64,000 nucleotides of DNA from Vampirovibrio sp041737375 (GCF_041737375.1 NZ_JBGSRV010000004.1:84055-148054); one strand, 5' to 3'; numbered from the stretch's first letter, positions 26,742 through 35,435 are shown. Translations and numbers: made by a program. The notes: generated by a model from the letters alone, not told the origin.

Positions 26742-27242
26742 ATGAAATCCATGATTCAAAATACAGTTGCGCTGTCCATTTGCGGCTTTATGCTAACCGG
26801 TGCCGCCTTGGCAGCATCCCCGCAGCCCACGGCTGCCCCAAATGCCCAAGATGCCCAGTTGGGTGAGGTTGCAAAAATTAAGGAAACAACCCCATCAACC
26901 GCACCCAACGCCCCTGCCGCTGAAGCAACCCACACCCAGTCGAATCAACCACAAACCCCCAACCCGCAAACAGCGGCCAGTGCCAGCAGCCCCTACAGCG
27001 ATGCGGAACTCAAAAATTTCGTAGACGCAGCCAAGGGTGTGGATCAGGTTAAGCTGAAATACGAAGACAAACTAAGCAGCGCCAAAGGGCAAACTGAAAT
27101 TGATAAAATTAAAAAAGAAGCGGATGCCGAACTGAGCAAAGCGGTTGAGGCCAAAGGTATTTCGGTGGAGCAATATAATAAAATTCACCAATCTGCCATG
27201 CAAGATCCACAACTCCTGTCCCGCATTCAAAAATACATGTAG
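26742..27242 (+). CDS. Secreted DUF4168-type protein
   Basis: 166 residues with a clear signal peptide (cut near LAASPQP), a low-complexity Pro/Ala/Thr/Gln linker (about 25-85), and a C-terminal helical domain. That domain (about 88-166: SDAELKNFVDAAKGV, GISVEQYNKIHQSAMQDPQL) matches the DUF4168 pattern seen in cyanobacteria and some Proteobacteria; its function is unknown. The ribosome site AGAGGAG is good. Monocistronic, with a strong terminator. Confidence 0.78.
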   Translation: MKSMIQNTVALSICGFMLTGAALAASPQPTAAPNAQDAQLGEVAKIKETTPSTAPNAPAAEATHTQSNQPQTPNPQTAASASSPYSDAELKNFVDAAKGVDQVKLKYEDKLSSAKGQTEIDKIKKEADAELSKAVEAKGISVEQYNKIHQSAMQDPQLLSRIQKYM

Positions 27243-27270
27243 TTTAGACTGATTGAATTTAAAATTCATT

Positions 27271-27305
27271 AAAACCGAAGCGCCCTAAAAAGCGCTTCGG
27301 TTTTT
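27271..27305. terminator. Strong terminator
   Basis: AAAACCGAAGCGC and GCGCTTCGGTTTT pair over 13 bases with an eight-base loop and a T5 tail. It ends the DUF4168 transcript and, from the other side, can end the aromatic operon. Confidence 0.88.
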
Positions 27306-27324
27306 CGAGAAAAACGCCCTTCGT

Positions 27325-27948
27325 TTATTGACGAACCACGTGAATAAAGCGGGTATAGTTTTCTTCAGCGTCTTGCAAATTATCTTCAATCACTTTCAAA
27401 GCATAAATTTTGGCAAGTACCTTGCTACCCATTACCGCTGTATTGTCCGGTAAGCGATGGGTTGACAGGGCCTCTGCCGTTTTGGCGTTATCCACCCATT
27501 CGCCCTGACCCGATGTTTGTTTGAGGTCAGGATACTTTTTTTTCAAATTACTTTTACACTGGGCCAACACTTGCGGATGGCACATAATGGTGTCAATTTG
27601 GGACCATTCCTGATCCGGGCGAATCATGAGCGAATGCGCAATTTTAATTTCAAATTCCTGAATAATTTTTACCGGAAAATTTTCCAGCGCCTCGGTGGTT
27701 TCTTCCACATAGCCGCCTACCGAATTGTAGATGGCGCATTGCCCCCGATCAATTTTTCCTTGAACCACCGCTTCCATGACCCGATCAGAGGTAAATAAAT
27801 ACTCAATGGCCTGGGTAGGTAAAAAGTTGTGGCTTAAATAATACTGAATGGCTTCATCATTAAAACTACCCTCGCCGCCCTGAATGCCAAAGGTAAGCGG
27901 CTTTTGTACGGAAGGGATCGTTTGGTTAGAATAGTCAGGATCAGTCAT
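27325..27948 (-). CDS. pheA: Prephenate dehydratase, catalytic domain only
   Basis: 207 residues. It shows the bilobed dehydratase pattern: FGIQGGEGSFNDEAIQYY at the start, MCHPQVLAQCKSNL in the second lobe, and the catalytic NYTRF at the end (Thr-Arg-Phe). It converts prephenate to phenylpyruvate in Phe synthesis. The ACT regulatory domain that normally follows the TRF motif and senses phenylalanine is absent: the chain stops six residues later. It is the last gene of the aro operon, two bases after the chorismate mutase stop. ESVGG-type sequence appears as NSVGGYVEET. Confidence 0.82.
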   Translation of the reverse strand: MTDPDYSNQTIPSVQKPLTFGIQGGEGSFNDEAIQYYLSHNFLPTQAIEYLFTSDRVMEAVVQGKIDRGQCAIYNSVGGYVEETTEALENFPVKIIQEFEIKIAHSLMIRPDQEWSQIDTIMCHPQVLAQCKSNLKKKYPDLKQTSGQGEWVDNAKTAEALSTHRLPDNTAVMGSKVLAKIYALKVIEDNLQDAEENYTRFIHVVRQ

Positions 27949-27950
27949 GG

Positions 27951-28262
27951 TTATTCGCTTTTGCTTTCCAAATGTAAACTATATTCGTGAATCAGATTGT
28001 ATAAGGCGTCAATAAATTCAGGGCAAAGGCCCAGTTCGGCGGCACGAGATTTTTTGGCGTTAAGCACCTGTTGCCAGCGAACCATATCCAGCGGCTCCAG
28101 ACCACGGGCCTTTTTGTAGCGACCCACTTCATCCACCAGTTGGGCCCGCTGGGATAATACCCGCAGCAGTTGCTCATCCAAACCATCAATTTGATGCCGG
28201 AGCGCTTGTAATTCCGAGTTACTGGATTCGGTATTTAATACGTCATCAGTCATAGTCATCAT
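27951..28262 (-). CDS. Chorismate mutase (AroQ type)
   Basis: 103 residues, all-helical AroQ fold: LRHQIDGLDEQLLRVLSQRA, a Lys in VGRYKKARG and Arg/Asp in LDMVRW, the spacing of the AroQ active site. It converts chorismate to prephenate, feeding the adjacent dehydratase. Several starts exist (MMTMTDD); the second or third Met may be used. In many bacteria this domain is fused to the dehydratase; here they are separate but adjacent. Confidence 0.88.
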   Translation of the reverse strand: MMTMTDDVLNTESSNSELQALRHQIDGLDEQLLRVLSQRAQLVDEVGRYKKARGLEPLDMVRWQQVLNAKKSRAAELGLCPEFIDALYNLIHEYSLHLESKSE

Positions 28263-28291
28263 TTCAGCTGATTAATTCCTTTCTTTTCGAA

Positions 28292-29380
28292 TTAACCGTT
28301 TTGGGCCTTGTTCCGCAAGTAATGATCCAGAATCACCAGTGCGGCCATGGCTTCCACAATGGGGACCGCCCGAGGCAAGACACAAGGATCGTGTCGACCT
28401 GTGGCTTCCAGAATGGTGGCCTCGTTGTCCTGAGTCACCGTTTCCTGAGCTTTGCGAATGGTGGAGGTGGGTTTAAAAGCCACCCGAAAATGAATAGTTT
28501 CCCCACTGGAAAGGCCGCCCAGCACCCCACCCGCATGATTGGTGCGGGTGCGAACCCGGCCCGTTTCATCGTGATAAAAGGCATCATTGTGCGCACTGCC
28601 TCGCAGTGCCACACCCGCAAAGCCGGACCCGATTTCAAACCCTTTAACGGCATTAATGCTGAGCATGGCTTTACCCAGATCGGCATGCAATTTGTCAAAC
28701 ACAGGCTCGCCCAATCCCACCGGAACGTGGCGAATCAAGCCCTTTAAAACGCCGCCCACCGAATCGCCTTCATCCCGCACGGTTTCAATCAGGCAAATCA
28801 TTTCCGCCGCCTGGGCCGTATCCGGGCAACGCACGATATTGGACTCCACTTGCTCGGCAGTCACCGTATCAGCATCGATACTGCTGCCAATGGCCCCCAC
28901 CTGCTCCACATAGCACAGGCATTCTATGCCCAGTTTTTCTTTCAGGTATTTTTTAGCGATGGCCCCTGCCGCCACCCGGCCAATGGTTTCCCGCGCGGAA
29001 GATCGCCCCCCGCCTCGCCAGTCTCGGGCGCCATATTTTTGCTGAAAGGTATAATCGGCGTGACCGGGCCGGAATACGGCTTTTAAATTGTTATAATCAT
29101 CCGATTTCTGATCCCGGTTATAGGCCATCAGCATAATGGGGGTGCCGGTGGTTATCCCATCCATCACCCCGGAAAACAGATGAATTTGATCCTGCTCGTT
29201 GCGAGGGGTAGTAATGCTGCTTTGTCCCGGTCGGCGGCGATCCAGTTCTTTCTGGATTTCTGCCACGGTAATGGGTAAGCCGGGCGGGCAACCGTCAATC
29301 ACCACGCCAACTGCACCCCCGTGAGATTCTCCAAAGGTGCTGATTCTAAATAACTGTCCGAATGAACTTCCTGCGGTCAT
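28292..29380 (-). CDS. aroC: Chorismate synthase
   Basis: 362 residues from ATG 29380; a GTG eight codons earlier overlaps the upstream gene. AroC makes chorismate from EPSP with reduced FMN. Diagnostic motifs are FGESHGGAVGVVIDGCPPG (near residue 14), RGGGRSSARETIGRVAAGA (near 122) and NHAGGVLGGLSSGE (near 255). Full length. Fourth step-enzyme in the operon order aroG, aroAK, aroC, chorismate mutase, dehydratase. Confidence 0.96.
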   Translation of the reverse strand: MTAGSSFGQLFRISTFGESHGGAVGVVIDGCPPGLPITVAEIQKELDRRRPGQSSITTPRNEQDQIHLFSGVMDGITTGTPIMLMAYNRDQKSDDYNNLKAVFRPGHADYTFQQKYGARDWRGGGRSSARETIGRVAAGAIAKKYLKEKLGIECLCYVEQVGAIGSSIDADTVTAEQVESNIVRCPDTAQAAEMICLIETVRDEGDSVGGVLKGLIRHVPVGLGEPVFDKLHADLGKAMLSINAVKGFEIGSGFAGVALRGSAHNDAFYHDETGRVRTRTNHAGGVLGGLSSGETIHFRVAFKPTSTIRKAQETVTQDNEATILEATGRHDPCVLPRAVPIVEAMAALVILDHYLRNKAQNG

Positions 29381-29391
29381 AATTAATCTTT

Positions 29392-31344
29392 CTACACCGT
29401 ACAACTTTCACGACAATTTTCACCAATGGCCCCAAGGGCTTGATTAATTTGGGCCACCACAGCCTGAGAACTCAGCCCGTCGGTATCGATGGTTAAATGC
29501 GCCGCTTGCTGATACAAGGGCAAACGCTGGGCGTATAAAGCCTCAGCCTTTTCCAAATCCCGCAACAACGGGCGATCCTGGCGGTGTTTTAAGCGCTCCA
29601 GAACAGTTTCAAACCGGGTGTTTAACCAAATGACAGTGGCCTGCTCGCTCAGGTTTTTCATGACCTCGCCATCCATAATGACGCCGCCTCCCGTTGAAAT
29701 CACCACGTTGGTTTCAAGCCTTAACGATTCGGCCAATTGGGCTTCCAGCAAACGAAAAGCAGCCTCTCCGTCGTGGTCGAAAATATCGGCCACTTTTGTT
29801 TTACCCGATTGCTGAACAATGCGATCATCCATTTCCACACACGATAGCTGATATTGTTCTGCCAGCAATTGGGCAACGGTGCTTTTGCCAGATCCCATAA
29901 AACCAATTAACACCAGCTTGGTCGCAGCACCCGGCAGGTTTGGCTCATCGACTGTCTCTGCGGCAGGTTGGCGCTCTTCCACCCCCACCCCCAAAGCGGC
30001 CAAATCCTGCCAGAATTCAGGGTAAGTTTTATTCACCACCGCTGGATCTGCCAGGGTCAGACCCTCTAAAAGAGAGCCAGCCACCGCAAAAGCCATGGCC
30101 ATGCGGTGATCGCCATACGTAGCAATACAAGCCGGTTTGGGCTGGCCACCGTGAATGACCAAAGCATCCATTTCCGATTCTACCTGAATGCCCATTTTTC
30201 GCAATTCGGTTTCCACGGCGGTAATGCGATCCGTTTCTTTCACCCGCAAGGATTGCAGCCCTTCAATGCGAGTAACCCCATTGGCAAAAGCGGCCAGCAC
30301 GGCCAAGGCCTGAGCCTGATCCGGGCAATCGCACATATTCACCTGAATCGGTTTGACCCCATGCCCTTCTACGATTAAATCCCCATTGTTGAAGTGAACC
30401 TGAGTGCCCATTTGCTTCAACATCTCAATAAATCGCAGGTCGGCCTGCACCGAATCAGCATTCATATTTTTCAGGGTAATGCTTGAGCCGGTGAGGGTGG
30501 CGATGGCCGCAAAGTAAGCGGCGCTTGAGGCATCTGGCTCAACCGTATAGCTTTCCGTTTTATATACTTGCCCTGCCGGGATTTGAAAAGTTTGATAATC
30601 CTGATGGGTGGTCTCTACCCCAAAAGCCCGTAGAATAGCCATGGTCATATCCAGATAAGGCTTGGAAACCGGGGCATCGGGTAGGGCAATTTCAATCGGC
30701 GCACCCTGAGACTGAATGAGTGGGGCAATCATCATTAAAGCCGAAATATATTGACTGCTGGTGCTGCCTGAAACCGTGAGCCGGGTGGCGCTAATGCCAC
30801 TGGACGAAACCCGCACCGGCGGATAGCCCTCCTGCTCCAGATACTCAATCTCCACGCCCAGCGTCCGCAAGGCGTCCACTAGGTCCTTAACCGGGCGCCG
30901 GTTCAGCCCCTCATGCCCCAACAAGGTTTGACGCCCCGGAATGACCGCCGACACCGCAATCAGAAAGCGCAAGGTGGCAGCGGACAAGTTGGCATGCAAG
31001 GTATAATCCCCCTCAGCAATGCAGGTCGCTTCTCCGTAAACATCCACATAGGATTGTCCGCCCTCATGCCCCCATCGGGTTTCAATGCCCAGAGCGTTCA
31101 GGCAACCCATGACCGCCAGCCCGTCATCGCTTCGCAGCGGATTCCACACCCGAACCGGATGACCTGCTGGCTTGCAAGCCAGGGCCGCCAGAATGAGGGC
31201 CCGAATGGTATAACTTTTAGAGCCGGGAACCATTACCGTGGCCTGAATCGCAGCCTTTAAAGGGGTCAGGGCCACGATTCGGGAACCAGCTCCTTTGTCG
31301 GGTTGTTGTTCTAACCGGCTTTCCGGGCTGGGGTGGGCATTCAT
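29392..31344 (-). CDS. aroAK: Fused EPSP synthase / shikimate kinase (AroA-AroK)
   Basis: 650 residues. Residues about 25-455 are EPSP synthase (VPGSKSYTIRALILAAL; SAATLRFLIA; RRPVKDLVDALR; VKETDRI). About 475-640 are shikimate kinase with the Walker A GFMGSGKST, the DD pair in EMDDRI and the STGGGVI loop. The two activities are non-consecutive around EPSP: the kinase feeds shikimate-3-phosphate to the synthase. The kinase Asn/Glu-rich linker starts near 458. The N-terminus begins 20-25 residues before the enzyme core. It overlaps the upstream aroG stop by four bases. Confidence 0.93.
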   Translation of the reverse strand: MNAHPSPESRLEQQPDKGAGSRIVALTPLKAAIQATVMVPGSKSYTIRALILAALACKPAGHPVRVWNPLRSDDGLAVMGCLNALGIETRWGHEGGQSYVDVYGEATCIAEGDYTLHANLSAATLRFLIAVSAVIPGRQTLLGHEGLNRRPVKDLVDALRTLGVEIEYLEQEGYPPVRVSSSGISATRLTVSGSTSSQYISALMMIAPLIQSQGAPIEIALPDAPVSKPYLDMTMAILRAFGVETTHQDYQTFQIPAGQVYKTESYTVEPDASSAAYFAAIATLTGSSITLKNMNADSVQADLRFIEMLKQMGTQVHFNNGDLIVEGHGVKPIQVNMCDCPDQAQALAVLAAFANGVTRIEGLQSLRVKETDRITAVETELRKMGIQVESEMDALVIHGGQPKPACIATYGDHRMAMAFAVAGSLLEGLTLADPAVVNKTYPEFWQDLAALGVGVEERQPAAETVDEPNLPGAATKLVLIGFMGSGKSTVAQLLAEQYQLSCVEMDDRIVQQSGKTKVADIFDHDGEAAFRLLEAQLAESLRLETNVVISTGGGVIMDGEVMKNLSEQATVIWLNTRFETVLERLKHRQDRPLLRDLEKAEALYAQRLPLYQQAAHLTIDTDGLSSQAVVAQINQALGAIGENCRESCTV

Positions 31345-32168
31345 GCGGGCAAGGCTTCCTGATTTTGCAAAGCACGGGCCGCATCCAGCTTGACCATCAT
31401 CTCATCCAGCTGTTCCCAGGTAATTTGCTGGCTGGCATCCGTCCAGGCAAAGCGGGGGTTGGGATGCACTTCAATCACCATGCCATCGTAGTTGTAATCC
31501 ACCGAATCCATGGCCACTTCCTGCAACTTGTCCACAGCGCCCGCAATGTGGGAAATATCCAGCAACATGGGCAGTCCGGTCTTTTCCCGAACCCGCATGG
31601 CCATTTCAGAATCGGCCACGTTCCGCAACCCGCTGGGGTTGGGATGATGCACATCGGGGGTGAAGCCCCGGTGGCACAGCATCAGGTTTTCGGCTTTCAT
31701 GCCGCCTTCCAGGGCGTGATCCACAATGCCTTCCCAATGAGATTCGGAATACCAGGGCTGGTTCTTCAACATCAGCTTCACCCGGCTATCCTGAGCGGCC
31801 ACTTTGGCGATTTCCTGCTGCACGAAGTGGTTTTGGTTACGTGCTCCAATCCACAACAGCAATTCGCCCTCTGCCTTCAAGGCAGGCAAAACGCCATCCA
31901 TTACCGCCTGAGCCTGAGAGGCCACCAAAATTTCCGTGCCCGGATTCAAACCCATTTGGGCCGCCTCGGCCAGCAAGCCAATGCCTTCCTCTTTTAACCC
32001 ATCGAAACCGGGCTTGGTGCGAGGCTTCCACAGGCTGATACGAACATAGTCCACCTGCCGTTGCTGGGCCTGCTCCAGCGAAAACATGATTTGATCCCGG
32101 CTTTCGGCGGAACAAGGTCCGGCCACTAGCATGGGGCGTTTGGTATGGGGTTGATGACTGCGACTCAT
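31341..32168 (-). CDS. DAHP synthase, type I-beta-like core
   Basis: 275 residues, a bare TIM barrel. LVAGPCSAES near residue 14, RISLWKPRTKPGF near 43, LWIGARNQNHF near 105, LMLCHRGFTP near 160, LLDISHIAG near 205 and MVIEVHPNP near 235 give the phosphoenolpyruvate and metal-binding pattern of 3-deoxy-7-phosphoheptulonate synthases. It commits erythrose-4-phosphate and PEP to the shikimate pathway. No chorismate mutase or ferredoxin-like regulatory domain is attached, so the usual allosteric control is missing. First structural gene of the operon, directly after the attenuator. Confidence 0.9.
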   Translation of the reverse strand: MSRSHQPHTKRPMLVAGPCSAESRDQIMFSLEQAQQRQVDYVRISLWKPRTKPGFDGLKEEGIGLLAEAAQMGLNPGTEILVASQAQAVMDGVLPALKAEGELLLWIGARNQNHFVQQEIAKVAAQDSRVKLMLKNQPWYSESHWEGIVDHALEGGMKAENLMLCHRGFTPDVHHPNPSGLRNVADSEMAMRVREKTGLPMLLDISHIAGAVDKLQEVAMDSVDYNYDGMVIEVHPNPRFAWTDASQQITWEQLDEMMVKLDAARALQNQEALPA

Positions 32169-32225
32169 AGGTGATGCTCCTTCGATGAATATGACTGTGA
32201 TGATGATGAAATCTCTATATACAAA

Positions 32226-32303
32226 AACAGCCCCCGGATGGTCGGGAGCTGTTTGTTAGTCGGTAAGCTTTATTTAGCGGCTACACGTCAACAAACGACT
32301 CCC
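32226..32303 (-). promoter_or_regulatory. Transcription attenuator of the aromatic operon
   Basis: On the minus strand, the terminator (32226-32253) is an 11-bp stem (AACAGCTCCCG with CGGGGGCTGTT, one U:G), a six-base loop and a T5 tail. Its 5' arm, extended to 14 bases (32244-32257), also pairs with 32290-32303 at the end of the leader peptide gene, with two mismatches (an antiterminator). That segment in turn can pair upstream: ACACGTCA of codons 4-6 (32346-32353) matches TGACGTGT at the stop (32283-32290) perfectly, and TTCCC of codons 18-19 faces GGGAG of codons 20-22. These are the mutually exclusive 1:2, 2:3 and 3:4 pairings of classical attenuators. Confidence 0.85.
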
Positions 32304-32362
32304 ACGGGGAAGCCGTAAAAATAAAAGGAATAAAAACTTTTTTGATGACGTGTGTTTTTCAT
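32288..32362 (-). CDS. Phe/Tyr-rich leader peptide of the aromatic operon
   Basis: A 24-codon frame from ATG 32362 to TGA 32288. Codons 10-18 encode FYSFYFYGF: four Phe and three Tyr in nine. A stop, a competing set of hairpins and a terminator follow before aroG. This is the arrangement of pheL/pheM-type attenuation: ribosomes stalling for charged Phe-tRNA or Tyr-tRNA would favour the antiterminator and let transcription enter the operon. The upstream ribosome site is poor, and the predicted transcription start is only a few bases before the ATG, so translation may be nearly leaderless. Confidence 0.82.
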   Translation of the reverse strand: MKNTRHQKSFYSFYFYGFPVGVVC

Positions 32363-32371
32363 AGTGATTAC

Positions 32372-32402
32372 AGTTTAGCTTATAACAGGGTTGGTTTGTC
32401 AA
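32372..32402 (-). promoter_or_regulatory. Probable sigma70 promoter of the aromatic operon
   Basis: On the minus strand TTGACA (32397-32402, perfect -35) is followed 19 bases later by TAAACT (32372-32377, four of six to the -10 consensus). Transcription would start near 32365, just before the leader peptide ATG at 32362. The spacer is long, so the -10 choice is less sure than the -35. Confidence 0.5.
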
Positions 32403-32614
32403 GTGATTTGATATCCTTTTAAGTTGAACTGTTACATTTTGACATGCCGGATAGCCTAAAGCGCCTTGCCCTAAACACGGTTGCCCCATTGAAGCGCCCC
32501 ACCTGTTTTTGAGAACATCCCCCGCAGAACTCCTCTACCCAAGGGAGGAGACGGCGCCCCAAATCAATCACAATAAAGCGTGGCGCCCAAGATCTCAGGG
32601 AAAGGAATCTCCGC

Positions 32615-34468
32615 ATGTTCTGGAAAAAAAATATACAGGCCTTCACCAAGCATCACCCCCATCACGAGACCATTCTCAAAAAACTCAAGAATGTGCAAAC
32701 CCCGGAGAATTTAGAGCCTTACGAAACACAGGCGGGCGATATTGGCATTGTTTACAACCAGATTCCCTTACACGCCCCCACCGGTGCTGTGGCGGAAGCT
32801 GAGGCGGAAGTTCAGCATAATTGCCGCCCCGCACTGGATCGGGCGCATTTGATTTTGGGGTTGGGCCTGGGCTATTTGCTGGAGGCCACCTTCAAGCGCT
32901 CTCCAGGGGCCATTGTGGTGTATGAGCCTAACCTGCCACTGCTTAAATTCGTACTGGATAACGTGGACCTGTCCGAGTATCTCCAAAAGCGTCGGGTGCG
33001 GATTGTCACCGATCTGCCGTCTCTATTGGAAGTGTTAACCCCGCTGCTGATTTGCTTTGAACCCATCGATTTTCTGTCCAGTGGGGGTTACGCACTGCTG
33101 CTGCAAAACGACATTGCCAAAATCATGCACCAAATCGCCAATCTGGTGGATGATCGCAAACGGGATTACCGCACCGCCCGGTATTTCCATAACCAGTGGA
33201 TTAAACAATTTTTCGAGAACCTACCCCATGTGTCCGATTGTCTGGATATGAACAGCATTCAGGGCAAAGGCAAAGGCAGGCCCGCCATTATCATCAGTCG
33301 GGGTCCCTCGCTGGATGCCGCCTTACCGGCCATTAAACAACTGGAAAATCAGGCCGTTCTGGTGGCGGTGGGTGGTGCGCTGCATCACCTGTATAAATAT
33401 GACATAACCCCGGATTTCGCCACCTTTCTGGACTCTCGGGGCATGAAAGAGCAACTGCACGGACTGCCAGAAAGCTATTTACAAAAAATCACCTTCCTGA
33501 TGAGCGGCTTTACCCAACCCTACTGCTACGAGCAGGATGCAGCCGCCAAGATTCGCTACACACTACAAAGCGACCGCCCTTACGCCGAATGGCTATCCAA
33601 GCAAGAACCCCGAGTGCATGACTACCGGCTGCTGGATGGCTGCGGCACCGTCTCTCACATTGCCTTACAAGCGGGCATGATTATGGACTGCGACCCGGTT
33701 ATCGTCATCGGACAAGACTTGGCCTTCCCCAACGATCAGGTCTACGCTGGTGGGGAAGCGTTAAAAACCAACGGCAAGGGCGTCATGATCCTTGAGAAGC
33801 GGGACGATTTGTTCACCGGCCCTTCCCAAATGACCACTTTGGAAGGACAAAACGGGGAACAGTTGCAAACTCTGACCGCTTTTAAAGGATTTGTACGCTA
33901 TTTTGAAAAAACAGCCCTGGCCAACCAGAAAAAAACCAGACCCCAAAAGCTCTATAACGCCTCCCTGGGCGGCGCTAAAATCAATGGGTACGAGTTACGG
34001 GCCATGGATACCTTTATTGGTGAATGGCAAGACTTTAGAACCCCCGGCTGGTTAAGCGATCAACTCACCTGCCCCCCAGAAACCCGTCAAAAAACACTGG
34101 AAAAATTGCAAACCAAACTTCGCAAACTCAAGGCGGAAATCTATGAGTGCGTGGCGCTACTGGATGAATTAATTGTGGCGGGCGTGGATACCCCTAATAA
34201 TCCGCAATTGGTGCGGTTTCTGGCTGGACATTACCTGATTAGCCACTTTCTGGTGCTGGATATGATTGATACCCGACAAAAATATAACCCGGTGGCGGAA
34301 ACACCGGAGGAGATCGAACAAAACAAGCAAGGCATGGCCGAGGGCTATAAAAAACACCGAAAGTTTCTGCACGACGATATACTCCCCTGGCTGATTCAGG
34401 CGGAAACCCGAATTCTGGAAAAGCTGAATCCCAGCTTGGCTCAAAGGCCTGCCAAAATAGAAGCCTGA
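32615..34468 (+). CDS. Maf/DUF115-family motility-associated glycosyltransferase
   Basis: 617 residues. The N-terminal Rossmann region (HLILGLGLGYLLEATFK, about 79-95; VVYEPNLPLLKFVLDN) and the central DUF115 core (AIIISRGPSLDAALPAI near 225; VAVGGALHHLYKYDITPDF; SHIALQAGMIMDCDPVIVIG; DLAFPNDQVYAGG) are typical of Maf proteins. Maf enzymes transfer nonulosonic acids such as pseudaminic acid to flagellin or other surface proteins. A helical C-terminal part follows (about 490-617). The start ATG has AAAGGAA before it. Flagellin and nonulosonate genes are not in the window, so the acceptor is unknown. Confidence 0.8.
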   Translation: MFWKKNIQAFTKHHPHHETILKKLKNVQTPENLEPYETQAGDIGIVYNQIPLHAPTGAVAEAEAEVQHNCRPALDRAHLILGLGLGYLLEATFKRSPGAIVVYEPNLPLLKFVLDNVDLSEYLQKRRVRIVTDLPSLLEVLTPLLICFEPIDFLSSGGYALLLQNDIAKIMHQIANLVDDRKRDYRTARYFHNQWIKQFFENLPHVSDCLDMNSIQGKGKGRPAIIISRGPSLDAALPAIKQLENQAVLVAVGGALHHLYKYDITPDFATFLDSRGMKEQLHGLPESYLQKITFLMSGFTQPYCYEQDAAAKIRYTLQSDRPYAEWLSKQEPRVHDYRLLDGCGTVSHIALQAGMIMDCDPVIVIGQDLAFPNDQVYAGGEALKTNGKGVMILEKRDDLFTGPSQMTTLEGQNGEQLQTLTAFKGFVRYFEKTALANQKKTRPQKLYNASLGGAKINGYELRAMDTFIGEWQDFRTPGWLSDQLTCPPETRQKTLEKLQTKLRKLKAEIYECVALLDELIVAGVDTPNNPQLVRFLAGHYLISHFLVLDMIDTRQKYNPVAETPEEIEQNKQGMAEGYKKHRKFLHDDILPWLIQAETRILEKLNPSLAQRPAKIEA

Positions 34469-34685
34469 CACGCTTTTGAGCGGACTGAAGCAGTGCCTGT
34501 GTGCTTTCCACCCCTCGATTGTAGACCAATGGGGGGTTGAAGCCCCATGGCCCTAACAGGGATAATAAGCGGTATCTTCATTCAGCGAAAAGCCTGAGCC
34601 AGATTTCCAAGCCGAAACATCTACAGCAATCCGGCTTTAAGCTGGTGATGACCTTTAGCCGTCATCCGTATCAGGGGGTGTCTCC

Positions 34686-34892
34686 ATGTTCAAAATTTGT
34701 CCAGATTGCGACAATGACAAACTCAAGTTTAAAGTGATGGAAAAACGAACCTATGATCCGGCCACCACCCGAGTGGTTCTGGAGGAAGAAGTGCCCGTGG
34801 TGGAATACCGCTGCACCGAGTGCGGCTGGACAATTCTGGTGGAAGATCCCGCTGTATTGCCGCAAGCAGAAATTTCACACAGCCGTTTCTAA
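34686..34892 (+). CDS. Small zinc-ribbon protein
   Basis: 68 residues with two Cys pairs (CPDC at residues 5-8, CTEC near 43-46) that would bind one zinc, and a beta-rich sequence between. It resembles small YgiT-like or rubredoxin-type ribbons but I cannot name a family. The ribosome site AGGGGGTG is good. It may be translated with the Maf gene 220 bases upstream or alone. Confidence 0.68.
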   Translation: MFKICPDCDNDKLKFKVMEKRTYDPATTRVVLEEEVPVVEYRCTECGWTILVEDPAVLPQAEISHSRF

Positions 34893-34964
34893 GCCTGGTA
34901 ACACTTCCAGTCGGCCAAAAGCCCCTAACCAGTTGAGCGCAATGCGGGGTGGAAGGCTCTTCTA

Positions 34965-35435
34965 TCAGGAATGACACGCCATGGCCGAATTGGCCGCTTT
35001 TTGCAGTTCATCCGAGCTGAGTTTTTGAACAGGCGTGGCAATGGACCAGTGGTGGCCAAAGGGATCCACCAGTTTACCGTAACGATCGCCCCAAAACATA
35101 TCCTGAACCGGCATTTCAATGGTTGCCCCCGCAAACACCGCACGCTCAAAAGCCTCATCCACATTGGGAACATATAAATGGATGGTCACCGGGCTATTTC
35201 CAAGAGAAGTGGGCGCAAACTGACCATACTCACGGAACTCCTCGGCCAGCATAATCATGGAGTCCCCAATCATGAAGGCGGCATGAATCATCTTGCCATC
35301 CGGTGCGTTTAAACGGTGAATTTTATGGGCCCCAAAAGCCCGTTGATAAAAATCAAGGGCCGCCACCCCATCGTAAACCACAAGATGCGGCGTTACACTG
35401 TGAAAACCCGGTGGAATAGGAGCTAAAGAAGTCAT
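34965..35435 (-). CDS. VOC-superfamily (PhnB/glyoxalase-like) protein
   Basis: About 156 residues from ATG 35435, with GGGAGAAG upstream; an ATG-like start 14 codons earlier is less likely. One VOC module pair: VTPHLVVYDGVAALDFYQRAFGA at the start, IHLYVPNVDEAFERAVFAGA in the middle, and WGDRYGKLVDPFGHHWSIAT at the end. This pattern is that of the PhnB/YkcA-like group, mostly of unknown substrate. It may be co-transcribed with the hypothetical gene upstream. Confidence 0.83.
   Translation of the reverse strand: MTSLAPIPPGFHSVTPHLVVYDGVAALDFYQRAFGAHKIHRLNAPDGKMIHAAFMIGDSMIMLAEEFREYGQFAPTSLGNSPVTIHLYVPNVDEAFERAVFAGATIEMPVQDMFWGDRYGKLVDPFGHHWSIATPVQKLSSDELQKAANSAMACHS

Noticed and set aside
31365..31997. 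210-codon open frame on the plus strand
   Set aside because: Antisense to the DAHP synthase gene, which has all its conserved motifs.
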